Of a stretch of DNA of 64,000 nt, positions 34,716 to 43,992 are shown one piece after another. Source of the DNA: Streptomyces sp. NBC_00576 (lineage in GTDB: Bacteria; Actinomycetota; Actinomycetes; Streptomycetales; Streptomycetaceae); assembly GCF_036345175.1 (NCBI RefSeq), contig NZ_CP107780.1:7130001-7194000 (forward strand), given 5' to 3'. Both the position numbers and the translations under genes were made by a program. The notes under the pieces are model-generated. The model worked only from the letters and a program-made list of their open reading frames with translations. It searched no databases and had not been told where the DNA came from. Position 1 is the first letter of the stretch. Each line of letters opens with the position of its first letter.

Positions 34716-37700
34716 GTGAGCGCTGGAAGACGTGGGGTCCGTGCCAGGATCAGACGTGTGGTCTTCAGTCGACGCATGCTGTCGGCCTTGGTGATGACCC
34801 TCGTCGTGTCGACTGTTGTCGCGGCCCCCGTCCAAGCGGCGGACAGCGTCGGAGGCCTGGGCAAGCCCAAGCTGCCGGAGCAACTGGTCACCGAGGTACA
34901 CGAGTTCTCCGGGCAGAGCGCCAAGAAGGCCCGGGCGCGAGTGGCCGAGACCCGTGCGGAGAACGCCGAACAGGGCAGACGCGCCCGCGCTGAGCAGACC
35001 GCGACCTGGCCGAAGGCGGGGTCGGCGAAGGCGGGGCTCGCAGGCAAGGGCAAGGCCGCCCGGCTGACGGCCGGCGGTCTCCCGGTGACTCTGACCGGCA
35101 CGCGCGACGGAGCCTCGGGCGACGCCCGTGTCGAGGTCCGCAGCCGCAAGGCGACCGAGGCCGCCGGCATCAAGGGCGTACTGCTGACCGCGACGGCTAC
35201 CGCCCCCGGCACCGCCGAAGTCAGCGTCGACTACTCGGACTTCGCCTCCGCGTACGGCGGTGGCTGGTCCGGTCGGCTGCGACTGTTCCAACTCCCGGCC
35301 TGTGCGTTGACGACGCCGAACAAGGCGGCCTGCCGAGAGCGGACACCACTCGACTCCGACAACAACATCTCGGGCCAGACCGTCTCGGCCAAGGTATCCC
35401 TCGCTGCAGAACCTGGAGCACCGACGGCTCAGAAGAGCTCGTCGACGCCCAACTCCACTGCTAAGAGCGCCACTTCGGCCTCCTCTGCTTCCTCTGCGGT
35501 GACCGTCCTGGCCCTAGCGGCGACTGCGGGCGCTTCCACGTCCGGCGCGGGCGACTACACGGCGAGCCCGCTCTCCCCTGCCTCCAGCTGGGAGGCAGGC
35601 GGCTCCTCCGGCGCCTTCACCTGGTCGTACGACATGGCCGTGCCGCCCGCTGCGGCCGGACCGTCCCCGTCACTGTCGCTGTCCTACGACTCCGGCAGCG
35701 TTGACGGCCGTACCGCTTCGACGAACAACCAGTCGAACCCGGTCGGCGAGGGCTTCGAGATCTCCTCGTCCTCGTACATCGAGCGCTCCTACGGCAGCTG
35801 CGACAAGGACGGGCAGACCGACAAGTTCGACCTGTGCTGGAAGTTCGAGAACGCCTCGATCGTCCTCAACGGCAAGTCGAGCAAGCTGGTCAAGGTCGAT
35901 GCCGCTGACAAGACCGACGACGTATGGCGGCTGAGCTCCGACGACTCCTCCACCGTCGTCCGCTCCACCGGCGGCGACAACGGCGACGACGACGGCGAGT
36001 ACTGGACCGTCACCACCGGCGACGGCACGAAGTACGTCTTCGGGCAGCACAAGCTCCCCGGCGCGGCCACCACCGACCGCACCAACTCCGTATGGACGGT
36101 GCCGGTCTACGGCAACGACTCCGGCGAGCCTGGCTACGACAAGGGTTCCGCCTTCGCCGGCCGTTCGCTCACCCAGGCCTGGCGCTGGAACCTGGACTAC
36201 GTCGTGGACCTCCGCGGCAACGCCATGACGTACTGGTACACCCCCGAGACCAACTACTACGCCCAGAACGACGCTGCCACCGCCACCGCTAAGTACACCC
36301 GCGGCGGCTACCTCACCGAGATCCGCTACGGCCAGAACAAGGACACCCTGTTCTCCGGCGTGACCTCCGACAAGGTCACCTTCTCCTACACCGAACGCTG
36401 CACGGTCTCCGACTGCGGCGAACTGACGGACTCCTCCGCCCCCAAGTGGCCCGACGTCCCCTTCGACTCGATCTGCGCTTCCGGGGCCGACTGCGACGCG
36501 TCCAGCCCGTCCTTCTTCACCCGCAAGCGCCTGACCGGCGTCAACACCCACGCCTGGTCGGCCGCGACGAGCGCGTTCACCGCCGTCGACTCCTGGGCAC
36601 TGGACCAGGACTTCAAGGACGGCAACGACCTGGGTGACACCTCCGACCACAGCCTGGTCCTGGAGTCCGTTCAGCACACAGGCAAGAACGGCACCGCCAT
36701 CAAGCTCGATCCGGTGACCTTCACCTACGAGATGCGGCCGAACCGGGTCGACAGCGATCAGGACAACATCCTGCCCCTCAACCGTCCCCGGATCAGGACG
36801 GTCACCTCCGAGACGGGCGCCGTCACCACGGTCACCATCTCCGGCCCGGAGTGCGTGCGCGGCTCGAACATGCCGGCCGCCGAGGACGACAACTCCAAGC
36901 CCTGCTACCCGCAGTACTGGAACATCAACGGAGCCGACCAGGCATCCATCGACTGGTTCCACAAGTACCGGGTCACCGCTGTCACCAGCGCAGACCCGTA
37001 CAGCCAGAGCGCGGACATCGAGAACGCCTACACCTACGCCGATCCCGCCTGGCACTACAACGACGACCCGCTCACCCCCGAGGCCGAGCGCACATGGTCC
37101 GTCTGGCGCGGCTACGGCAAGGTCACGTCCACCAAGGGCATCGCGGGCGCCACCCAGAGCAAGACGGTCTCCACCTACCTGCAGGGCATGCACGGCGACA
37201 AGCTCAAGGGCACCGCCACCACACGGTCCGCCTCGGTCGCCGGCATCGACTTCACCGGCCTGGACGTCGCCGACCAGACCGACAGCGACCCGTACGCGGG
37301 CTTCCTGCGCGAGCGGATCACCTACAACGGTTCGACGCCGGTCAGCGTGACCGTCAACGACCCCTGGTACCGCACCACGGCCACCCATAGCGCCTCGAAC
37401 ACCAAGGCCTACTACGTCCGTACGGCAAGGGCCTTCACGCACACCTATCTGACGGCGAAGGCATCCTGGCGCACGCGCACCACAGCCACCACCGAATGGG
37501 ATGCCTACGGACAGCCTCTGAAGGTGTACGACGAGGGCGACGCGGCCGTCACCGGCGACGAGACGTGCACCCGCACCTGGTACGCGGCCAACGACGCGCT
37601 CGGTATCAACTCCCTGGTCACCCGTACCCGAGTGCTCGGCAGGGCTTGCACGCCCGCCGAGACCGACCTGGCTCTGCCCACGTCATCGGCCACACGCGGC

Positions 37701-40700
37701 GACGTTCTGTCCGACACCGCGATGGTCTACGACGGCACGTCCACGACCGCCGCCTGGTCCGCGTCCCAGACCCTGACCAAGGGCGAGGTCACCTGGGTCG
37801 GCCGCCCCACCGCCTATCCGGCGGCGGCCACCAACGGCGAACGCCACCCGTCCGCATGGCAGACGACCAGCAGGACGACGTACGACACCCTGGGCCGTGT
37901 CGCCACGGTAACCGATACCGACGGCAACACGATGGCCACGTTCTACGTCCCCGAGGCAGTGGGCCCGCTGACCCGGACCAAGGTCACCAACGCCAAGACG
38001 CAGAGCACCTTTGTCTACGCGGACTACGCCCGAGGCCTGCCGACCAAGGTCTACGACATCAACAACAAGATCACTGAGACGACGTACGACGCCCTCGGCC
38101 GCCAGACCGCGACGTGGCTGCCCAACCGCTCCAGCGCCAGCGACTACAGCCCCAACTACACGTACGCCTACTCGGTCACCAACTCCGACAACTCCTGGTC
38201 CTCGACCTCGACGCTCAAGGCCGACGGCACCACGTACAACACCAGCTACGCCATCTACGACTCACTCCTGAGGCCGCTCCAGAGCCAGAGCCCCACCCCT
38301 CAGGGCGGCCGGCTGCTCACGGACACCCGCTACAACGACCGCGGCCTGGCCTACCAGACGTACGCCGATGCCTTCGACTCCGAGAGCCTTCCCTCCGGCG
38401 AGTACTCCGCAGTGGCGTACGGCCGTAGCCCCAAGCAGTCGGTGACTGTCTTCGACGGCGCGGAACGGCCCGTGACCAGTACCTTCTACGTCGTCGGTGT
38501 GGAGAAGTGGAGTACCAGCAGCACCTACACGGGTGACTCCACCGCGACGACCGCCCCGGGCGGAGGCTCGGCCGCCCGCACGATCGTGGACGCCCAGGGC
38601 CGCACCAAGGAAACCCGCGAGTACGAGGGCGCCAGCCCGGCCGACACCGGCTTCGGCGCCACGGTGGGCGCGACCTACACGTCCACGAAGTTCACGTACA
38701 CCCGCGACGGCAAGCAGTCCACAATCGCGGGCCCGGACAGCTCATGGTCGTACCTCTACGACCTGTTCGGCCGTCAGACCTCCGCCACCGATCCCGACAT
38801 GGGCACGACGACCACCGGTTACACGGCTCTGGACCAGGTCTCCTGGACCAAGGACGCGGCGGCCCGGATCGTCATCAGCGCCTACGACGTGTTGGGTCGT
38901 ACCACCGGCACCTGGTCGGCCCCTGCCACGGCGGACCTGTCCTCCACCGCCGAGGAAAAGGTCGACGCGAACAAACTCACCGCGTACACCTACGACGGGG
39001 TCGCCAACGCCAAGGGTCAGCGGGACTCGGCCACCCGCTATGTCGGCGGAGCAGTCACTACCGGCAGTGCTTACACGAAGAGGGTCACGGCCTTCGACAG
39101 CCTGTACCGGGCCACCGCCACCAAGCTCGAACTGCCGGAGAGCGACCCGCTGGTGGCCAAGAAGGCCGTCGCCGACAGGACACTGACTTTCACCGCGGAC
39201 TACCGTATCGACGGAACTCTGCAAAGCTCCACGGAACCCGCCGCCGGTGGCCTTGCGTCGGAGCAGGTCATATACAAGTACGACGGTCTTGGTCTGAACA
39301 CCCAGACCGAAGGCACCAGCGCTTACCTGCTGGACGCCAGCTACACCTCCCTGAGCCAGCCCCAGGTGCTCAGCCTGGGCAAGTCCGAGGCCGAGGGCAC
39401 CTACAACACGTACATCAACAACCAGTACGAGACAGGCACAGACCGCCTCCTTAGGTCGTCCGTCACCGACGACACGCACGCGTACGCGCTCCAGCAGTTG
39501 AACTACGCATACGACGCTGCGGGCAACGTCACGTCCATCTCGGACCCGATGACCCTCGGCGGCACCGGCGTCGCGGACAACCAGTGCTTCGCCTACGACG
39601 GTCACCGCCGTCTGACCGACGCCTGGACCCCGGCGGCAGCGGACTGCTCCACGGCCAACCGCACGACGGCCAAACTGGGCGGCGCGGCCCCGTACTGGAC
39701 GTCGTACACGTACAAGGACTCGGGCCTGCGGGCGACCGAGGTCACCAAGACCAGCAGTACGCCCACGACCAGGACGTACTGCTACGACAGCACGAAGACC
39801 CACCGCCTCCTCGCCACCACCGCCACCACCACCTGCACCGGCGTCACCTCGGCCTACGCTTACGACGCGACGGGCAACACCACGACCCGGCCGGACGGCA
39901 CGGCGAGCCAGACCCTGTCCTGGTCGGCGGAGGGCAAGCTCGACACCCTCAAGGAGGGCACCAGCACCACCGGTTACGTCTACGACGCCGATGGCAGCCT
40001 CCTGATCCGCCGCAACGCGGCCGGTGAGACGGTCCTGTACCTGGGGGCGACTGAGGTCCACCTCGACACGTCGACGTCGACGGCGAAGTTCTGGGCCCAG
40101 CGCTACTACACCGGCGCCGGCTCCACGATCGCCCTGCGCACCAACAAGTCGGGCACGGACAAGCTGGCCTGGCTGGCTGCGGATCACCACGGCACGAGCA
40201 GCCTCGCTGTGGACAACGCGACCAAGGGGATCACGAAGCGCTACAGCACGCCGTTCGGCGCGGACCGGGGCCAGCCGACCTTCGGTCCGTGGCCCGACGA
40301 CAAGGGATTCCTCGGGGCGTCTGCGGACTCCGGTACGGGGCTGACGCATCTGGGGGCGCGTGAGTACGAGCCGTCGACCGGGCGGTTCATCAGCGTCGAC
40401 CCGCTGCTCAACGTGGCCGAGCATCAGTCGCTCAACGGCTATACCTACGGCAATAACAACCCCGCCACACTCTCCGATCCCGCGGGTCTCGACCCGTGCG
40501 GTGGCCTCAAGTGCGGTCATGAAGGAGACGATTGCAGCGACGCCAGCATCTACTGCTACGGATCCAAGTCGGACGGCACGGCAGACACCACGGGCGTGGT
40601 CCCTTCGGGGGGCGGCGGTACGGCGAGTGCCAGTAGTACAGGAGATACCGTCAGCGATGGTAAGGGCCGTGAAACCCCCCACTGCGGATACAACATTTCC

Positions 40701-41318
40701 TCTTGCGGCGTAACCCCATATCAGGGGAACTTTGGGGATAGCACCAATGTGCCCGTTATTCCCGAGGAGGCGCAGAAGGAAGTCAGGATTGCCGCGTGCG
40801 GATGGGTTCCTGTACTCGGTGCTGGATGTGACGCCTACGACCTCAAGCGGGCTGTCGACGACGGTAACGGATGGGGAATCGCCGCCGCTGTCGTCGGATT
40901 TCTTCCTTTCGGCGACTCCGTCAAGGTACCCAACGCGCTTAGGCGGATAAAGGACGCGGTGAAGCTGTCCAGGCCCGCGAAGCTCACACAAGACATGGCG
41001 AAATGGAAGAATCGCTCATTGGTTATTGGGGGCGAGAAAATTCTGGTGGATTCATCGGGCATGAAACATATTCTGTCGCGCCACCACCCCAAGTACTGGG
41101 ACGGCAGTGTGAAGAAACAGCAGACATTTTTCGGCAAGGAGATGTCGATCGATGGCGTGGGAGACGCGATCACTCAAATCATTCGTGACAAGCGCGACGA
41201 TGTGATTTCAAACGGGGGCGCGTCCGGCTCGTACCAGATCAGGGGTGAGTACAATGGTGAGCGCTATGTCGTCGGCTTGAACAACGGCAGGGTGGCGCAG
41301 TTCTATCCGGCCTACTAG
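34716..41318 (+). CDS. RHS/YD-repeat secreted polymorphic toxin-like protein
   Basis: 2,200 residues from GTG 34716, which has GTGGGGGG seven bases upstream; an ATG at 34638 overlapping the previous stop is an alternative. A Sec signal (MLSALVMTLVVSTVVAAPVQ) is followed by a SpvB/TcB-like N-terminal region (WEAGGSSGAFTWSYDMAVPP) and then many YD repeats (YDALGRQTATW, YDLFGRQTSATD, YDAAGNVTSI). The RHS-associated core is at about 1845-1926 (GLTHLGAREYEPSTGRFISV, DPLL, YGNNNPATLSDPAGLDP). The ~275-residue tip after the core is distinct and lower in GC, with a pretoxin-like segment (WVPVLGAGCDAYDLKRAVDD) and a putative nuclease head with H2118 and R2122-H2123-H2124. The shell should encapsulate and deliver the tip. 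Confidence 0.9.
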   Translation: MSAGRRGVRARIRRVVFSRRMLSALVMTLVVSTVVAAPVQAADSVGGLGKPKLPEQLVTEVHEFSGQSAKKARARVAETRAENAEQGRRARAEQTATWPKAGSAKAGLAGKGKAARLTAGGLPVTLTGTRDGASGDARVEVRSRKATEAAGIKGVLLTATATAPGTAEVSVDYSDFASAYGGGWSGRLRLFQLPACALTTPNKAACRERTPLDSDNNISGQTVSAKVSLAAEPGAPTAQKSSSTPNSTAKSATSASSASSAVTVLALAATAGASTSGAGDYTASPLSPASSWEAGGSSGAFTWSYDMAVPPAAAGPSPSLSLSYDSGSVDGRTASTNNQSNPVGEGFEISSSSYIERSYGSCDKDGQTDKFDLCWKFENASIVLNGKSSKLVKVDAADKTDDVWRLSSDDSSTVVRSTGGDNGDDDGEYWTVTTGDGTKYVFGQHKLPGAATTDRTNSVWTVPVYGNDSGEPGYDKGSAFAGRSLTQAWRWNLDYVVDLRGNAMTYWYTPETNYYAQNDAATATAKYTRGGYLTEIRYGQNKDTLFSGVTSDKVTFSYTERCTVSDCGELTDSSAPKWPDVPFDSICASGADCDASSPSFFTRKRLTGVNTHAWSAATSAFTAVDSWALDQDFKDGNDLGDTSDHSLVLESVQHTGKNGTAIKLDPVTFTYEMRPNRVDSDQDNILPLNRPRIRTVTSETGAVTTVTISGPECVRGSNMPAAEDDNSKPCYPQYWNINGADQASIDWFHKYRVTAVTSADPYSQSADIENAYTYADPAWHYNDDPLTPEAERTWSVWRGYGKVTSTKGIAGATQSKTVSTYLQGMHGDKLKGTATTRSASVAGIDFTGLDVADQTDSDPYAGFLRERITYNGSTPVSVTVNDPWYRTTATHSASNTKAYYVRTARAFTHTYLTAKASWRTRTTATTEWDAYGQPLKVYDEGDAAVTGDETCTRTWYAANDALGINSLVTRTRVLGRACTPAETDLALPTSSATRGDVLSDTAMVYDGTSTTAAWSASQTLTKGEVTWVGRPTAYPAAATNGERHPSAWQTTSRTTYDTLGRVATVTDTDGNTMATFYVPEAVGPLTRTKVTNAKTQSTFVYADYARGLPTKVYDINNKITETTYDALGRQTATWLPNRSSASDYSPNYTYAYSVTNSDNSWSSTSTLKADGTTYNTSYAIYDSLLRPLQSQSPTPQGGRLLTDTRYNDRGLAYQTYADAFDSESLPSGEYSAVAYGRSPKQSVTVFDGAERPVTSTFYVVGVEKWSTSSTYTGDSTATTAPGGGSAARTIVDAQGRTKETREYEGASPADTGFGATVGATYTSTKFTYTRDGKQSTIAGPDSSWSYLYDLFGRQTSATDPDMGTTTTGYTALDQVSWTKDAAARIVISAYDVLGRTTGTWSAPATADLSSTAEEKVDANKLTAYTYDGVANAKGQRDSATRYVGGAVTTGSAYTKRVTAFDSLYRATATKLELPESDPLVAKKAVADRTLTFTADYRIDGTLQSSTEPAAGGLASEQVIYKYDGLGLNTQTEGTSAYLLDASYTSLSQPQVLSLGKSEAEGTYNTYINNQYETGTDRLLRSSVTDDTHAYALQQLNYAYDAAGNVTSISDPMTLGGTGVADNQCFAYDGHRRLTDAWTPAAADCSTANRTTAKLGGAAPYWTSYTYKDSGLRATEVTKTSSTPTTRTYCYDSTKTHRLLATTATTTCTGVTSAYAYDATGNTTTRPDGTASQTLSWSAEGKLDTLKEGTSTTGYVYDADGSLLIRRNAAGETVLYLGATEVHLDTSTSTAKFWAQRYYTGAGSTIALRTNKSGTDKLAWLAADHHGTSSLAVDNATKGITKRYSTPFGADRGQPTFGPWPDDKGFLGASADSGTGLTHLGAREYEPSTGRFISVDPLLNVAEHQSLNGYTYGNNNPATLSDPAGLDPCGGLKCGHEGDDCSDASIYCYGSKSDGTADTTGVVPSGGGGTASASSTGDTVSDGKGRETPHCGYNISSCGVTPYQGNFGDSTNVPVIPEEAQKEVRIAACGWVPVLGAGCDAYDLKRAVDDGNGWGIAAAVVGFLPFGDSVKVPNALRRIKDAVKLSRPAKLTQDMAKWKNRSLVIGGEKILVDSSGMKHILSRHHPKYWDGSVKKQQTFFGKEMSIDGVGDAITQIIRDKRDDVISNGGASGSYQIRGEYNGERYVVGLNNGRVAQFYPAY
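40490..41318 (+). other. Variable C-terminal toxin tip of the RHS protein
   Basis: Sequence after DPAGLDP. Codon use changes (AAA, ATA, ATT, CAT codons frequent). The last 90 residues contain MKHILSRHHPKYWDG (2116-2130), QQTFFGKEMS, ITQIIRDKRDDVIS, GSYQIRGEYNGERYVVGLNN and finish GRVAQFYPAY. The combination of His/Arg near the N-end and a beta-rich GxYxVxG..NGR..QFYP end resembles BECR-type RNase toxins, but I cannot place it in a named family. Confidence 0.6.
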
Positions 41319-41337
41319 TCGGATGGCTTAACAGGGT

Positions 41338-41370
41338 AGGGTCGGCGCCTCTGGCGCCGACCCTCTTTTT
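41338..41370 (+). terminator. Rho-independent terminator between toxin and immunity genes
   Basis: AGGGTCGGCGCC (41338-41349) pairs with GGCGCCGACCCT (41353-41364) over a 3-nt loop and is followed by CTTTTT, unusually classical for Streptomyces. Confidence 0.9.
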
Positions 41371-41401
41371 CACCACACGACACATTTGAAGGGGTGGCTT
41401 C

Positions 41402-41863
41402 GTGATTGAAATTTCTACGTATCTCCGGAATTCGATTGGCGGGTTTGTCGCAGTTGACGAAATCGCTTCGTACGACGGAGACCCATTGTATGTGGAGGGA
41501 GCCCTGGAGCTCACAGTCAACGGCGTGCAATTGATCGATAAAAGCATGTGGGACTACGTCGACCAGTTGTGGGCCTATCTCGTCCAGTTGGTCATCGAGG
41601 TTAGAAAGGCTGGCCGCGCCGAAGTGCTGTTCCCAGATCAGCCAATCTGTCTATCCATTGAGCGGGTCGGAAAATCCGACCTCTTGGTCCGTTGTGAAGC
41701 TGGTGATGGTAAGCGCGTCGCTCGTGTCTCCGAAGAGGAGCTCTCAGCCGCAGTCGAGCGGGCTGCGGAAGGTTTCTTCAATTCCATGCTTGTCCTGATC
41801 CCGCAGAACCGTCATGGATACGAGTATGAGTTGCAGAGGGCCAAGTCCTTGCGGCCTCGGTGA
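41402..41863 (+). CDS. Candidate immunity protein for the RHS toxin tip
   Basis: 153 residues, acidic, no signal or membrane segment. The start has GAAGGGGTGG upstream. Sequence includes YDGDPLYVEGALELTVNGVQ and MWDYVDQLWAYLVQLVIEVR, with no family I recognise. It lies 83 bases after the RHS stop in the same orientation, is of typical immunity size, and has the same low-GC codon use as the toxin tip, so co-transfer is likely. A terminator lies between the two. Immunity function is inference from position. Confidence 0.65.
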   Translation: MIEISTYLRNSIGGFVAVDEIASYDGDPLYVEGALELTVNGVQLIDKSMWDYVDQLWAYLVQLVIEVRKAGRAEVLFPDQPICLSIERVGKSDLLVRCEAGDGKRVARVSEEELSAAVERAAEGFFNSMLVLIPQNRHGYEYELQRAKSLRPR

Positions 41864-42253
41864 GGAATGCTCTCGCGGCAGCCTGTGGATCGATGCCCAA
41901 CTCCTTCCGGTGATCGAGGAAGGCTGGACTGCTCGTCCGACAACCAATTGTCGGTTCCAGTGATGTGGACGTGATAGCGCCTAACGGTTCGCGCATCGCC
42001 GTCGGCGACAAGCCAAAGGACAAAAACTTGGCGGCGCTTGGCCAGAACTGCGGATCCTCAGGTGGGCGCCGAATAGCAGGGTGTTGCACTCTTGAGTAAT
42101 GACCAGACGCTTTCGGCGAGGTTGAGCTCGGGAGTGTAGGCAGGAATGTAAACCGACTCACGGGCACCTGGCGGAACCAACCTGCCGCTCCAGCAGCTTG
42201 GCCTCCTTCTGGACCGTGCACCCCTGGTGGAACACCCGGCCGGTCGGACCGAG
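41864..42253. other. Decayed DNA around IS630 remnant
   Basis: 390 bases with no intact gene. The minus strand holds the fragment of an IS630-type transposase described separately; the rest is unassigned sequence with mixed codon bias. Confidence 0.55.
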
Positions 42254-42294
42254 TCAGGTGGCCGTGCCTGAAGTGTCCCTCTTGAGTACCTCAA
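42058..42294 (-). pseudogene. IS630-family transposase C-terminal fragment
   Basis: The minus strand reads RESVYIPAYTPELNLAESVW followed by SLLKS, the hallmark DDE-glutamate region of IS630 transposases (usually PAYTPELNPVEGVWSLLK). No N-terminal two thirds, no flanking inverted repeats found, and the reading frame ends early. A dead fragment marking past transposition at the right side of the RHS gene. Confidence 0.8.
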
Positions 42295-42457
42295 CGAACG
42301 TGGCGAAGGCCCTGGGCGGGAAGGTGAGCGTGCCCCGGGCCGGATCCTTGGAGTCGCGTATGGCTATGTGGGTGCATGCATCCGCTATCTCCACGCAGGT
42401 GTTCCCGTCACCTCCCTCGGAGAAGGAGGACTTCTGCCAGGGGAGGGGATTTGTCAC
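42254..42457 (-). CDS. DUF397 small protein (whiJ-associated)
   Basis: 67 residues with the DUF397 pattern: WQKSSFSEGGDGNTCVEIAD, then IAIRDSKDPARGTLTFPP and an aromatic C-terminal helix (FATFVEVLKRD). It is eleven bases after the XRE/DUF5753 gene and probably co-translated with it. DUF397 proteins are partners of whiJ-like regulators; some bind or antagonise them. Confidence 0.9.
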   Translation of the reverse strand: MTNPLPWQKSSFSEGGDGNTCVEIADACTHIAIRDSKDPARGTLTFPPRAFATFVEVLKRDTSGTAT

Positions 42458-42467
42458 GCTTGATGCC

Positions 42468-43319
42468 TCACAGTTCCTTCGCCAAACGGTGGATGAAGTC
42501 CCGCGACTGTGCCGGGTCTAGCGCTGCCTTCTCCACCTTACGGAAGAGCGTTCGAAAGCGGTCCAGTTGGGACTCGGCATCCAGGAACGCCGTGCCGCTG
42601 GGCGAGTCGCGAAGCACCGTGTCCAGGCGGGGGAGCGGGCCGCCCAGATGCATCATCGCGGCGCTCGCTCCGGCGAACCCGTCCGTGTCGAAGGGGACAA
42701 CACGTACGGTGACGTGACCCCGCTCCATCTCGCCCAGGATCTTGTGCAGTTGGGCCAGCATCACCTTGCGGTCGGCCACACGGATGCGCAGAGCGGCTTC
42801 GTGGACGACGGTCCTGTACGGAACCGGGGGATCGCGTTCGATGACGGCTCGCCGGTTCATCCGGTGCCGGACTCGCGGAGTCAGCTCGCTCTCGGGCAAC
42901 CGCGGGACCATGTAGCCGAAGACCGCGCGGGCGTAGTCCGGGGTCTGCAACAAGCCCGGTACGTGGGTAATGACGACTTCGTGAAGGAACGTCGCGTGAT
43001 GCTCCAACTCGGCGACATCCGAGAAGGCCGGCGGCAGGAGGCCCTGGAACTCCTCCCACCAGCCCTGCGTACGGTCGGTGACCATCGCCACCAGTGCATT
43101 GACCAGGGCATCGTCGGCGCACGCGTAGTGAGCGGCCAGGCGGCGTACGCGTTCCTCGCTCACTCCGGCCAGGCCGGCCTCCACCTGGCTCATCTGGGCC
43201 GAAGTCGAACTGAGTAGCCCCGCCGCTTCGCGGGCCTTCAGCCCGGCGGCTTCCCGCATCCTGCGCAGTTCGGTACCCAGGCGCACCTGCCGTGCGCTCG
43301 GTCGGCTCCTCGGTGCCAC
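42468..43319 (-). CDS. XRE-family regulator with DUF5753 (WhiJ-like)
   Basis: 283 residues. Helix-turn-helix at about 12-70 (LRRMREAAGLKAREAAGLLS, QMSQVEAGLAGVSEERVRRL) followed by the DUF5753 effector region (WWEEFQGLLPPAFSDVAELE, THVPGLLQTPDYARAVF, VRVVPFDTDGFAGASAAMMH). Paired with DUF397 and divergent from a HATPase gene, the three-gene module known in Streptomyces from whiJ and the abaA region. Role in developmental or secondary-metabolite control is by family. Confidence 0.92.
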   Translation of the reverse strand: MAPRSRPSARQVRLGTELRRMREAAGLKAREAAGLLSSTSAQMSQVEAGLAGVSEERVRRLAAHYACADDALVNALVAMVTDRTQGWWEEFQGLLPPAFSDVAELEHHATFLHEVVITHVPGLLQTPDYARAVFGYMVPRLPESELTPRVRHRMNRRAVIERDPPVPYRTVVHEAALRIRVADRKVMLAQLHKILGEMERGHVTVRVVPFDTDGFAGASAAMMHLGGPLPRLDTVLRDSPSGTAFLDAESQLDRFRTLFRKVEKAALDPAQSRDFIHRLAKEL

Positions 43320-43551
43320 GTGCCCTCCGGTCTGAACTTGCCTGTTGCTGCGCCACGTTCGAGTGCCAGGTTAGTGCAGCGGCTTGCGCGAGGAAAAATT
43401 TTTGCACTACGTTCAGTCTCGCAACGCACACGCTGCGGAATCGCAGGGACCCCGGAAGCGCACCACTCCGTCCTGCCATGACGGCTGCGGCACAGCCACC
43501 GCCCGCACCCAATGTCCAGCCAACTCATCTCCCCAGCAACGGAGTCAACCC
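43320..43551. promoter_or_regulatory. Divergent promoter region of the whiJ-like module
   Basis: Contains AGTGCA (43373-43378) and the inverted TGCACT (43403-43408), 24 bases apart, flanking an AAAAATTTTT run. The second whiJ-like module also has TGCACT-containing repeats in its divergent region. Confidence 0.5.
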
Positions 43552-43992
43552 ATGCCCGAAAACGAAGGAACCGCCCCCGCCGCGAACGAACCCTGGGAGT
43601 ACGTCCTCCACATCCCGCACGACCTCCGCGCCGTCACCGTCTGCCGCCGTACTGTCCGCCTCATCCTCACGATGCACGGCCTGATCCGCCTCAGCGACGT
43701 CGCCGAGCTCCTCGCGACCGAACTGGTCAGCAACGCCGTACGCCACACCAAGGGCCCCGTCGCCCTGCGCCTGCGCATGCGCGACGGCTTCCTGCGCGTA
43801 GGAGCATGGGATGCCGACCCCGAACCGCCCGCGCCGCCGCCCTCGGTAGAGTCGTTGGCGCAGCTCACGCACATGGAGGAAGGGCGCGGCCTGGCCTTGA
43901 TCAGTTCCTGCGCGGACCTGTGGGGCTGGCAGCCGCTGAGCAGAGATGGCCGTCGCGGCAAGTACGTATGGGGTGACCTCGCTGCGGCGTAG
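43552..43992 (+). CDS. HATPase_c (RsbW-like) anti-sigma-type ATP-binding protein
   Basis: 146 residues. GHKL-ATPase boxes: N-box LLATELVSNAVRHT, G1-type VGAWDADPEPP (DxD instead of DxGxG), and G2 EEGRGLALISSCADLWGW. ATG at 43552 has GGAG nine bases upstream. Divergent from the XRE/DUF5753 and DUF397 genes. Such RsbW-like single-domain ATPases are common in Streptomyces; sigma-factor partner unknown. Confidence 0.88.
   Translation: MPENEGTAPAANEPWEYVLHIPHDLRAVTVCRRTVRLILTMHGLIRLSDVAELLATELVSNAVRHTKGPVALRLRMRDGFLRVGAWDADPEPPAPPPSVESLAQLTHMEEGRGLALISSCADLWGWQPLSRDGRRGKYVWGDLAAA

Noticed and set aside
38742..40991. 749-codon minus ORF inside the RHS gene
   Set aside because: Shadow frame created by the YD-repeat codon pattern; RHS motifs on the plus strand are clear.
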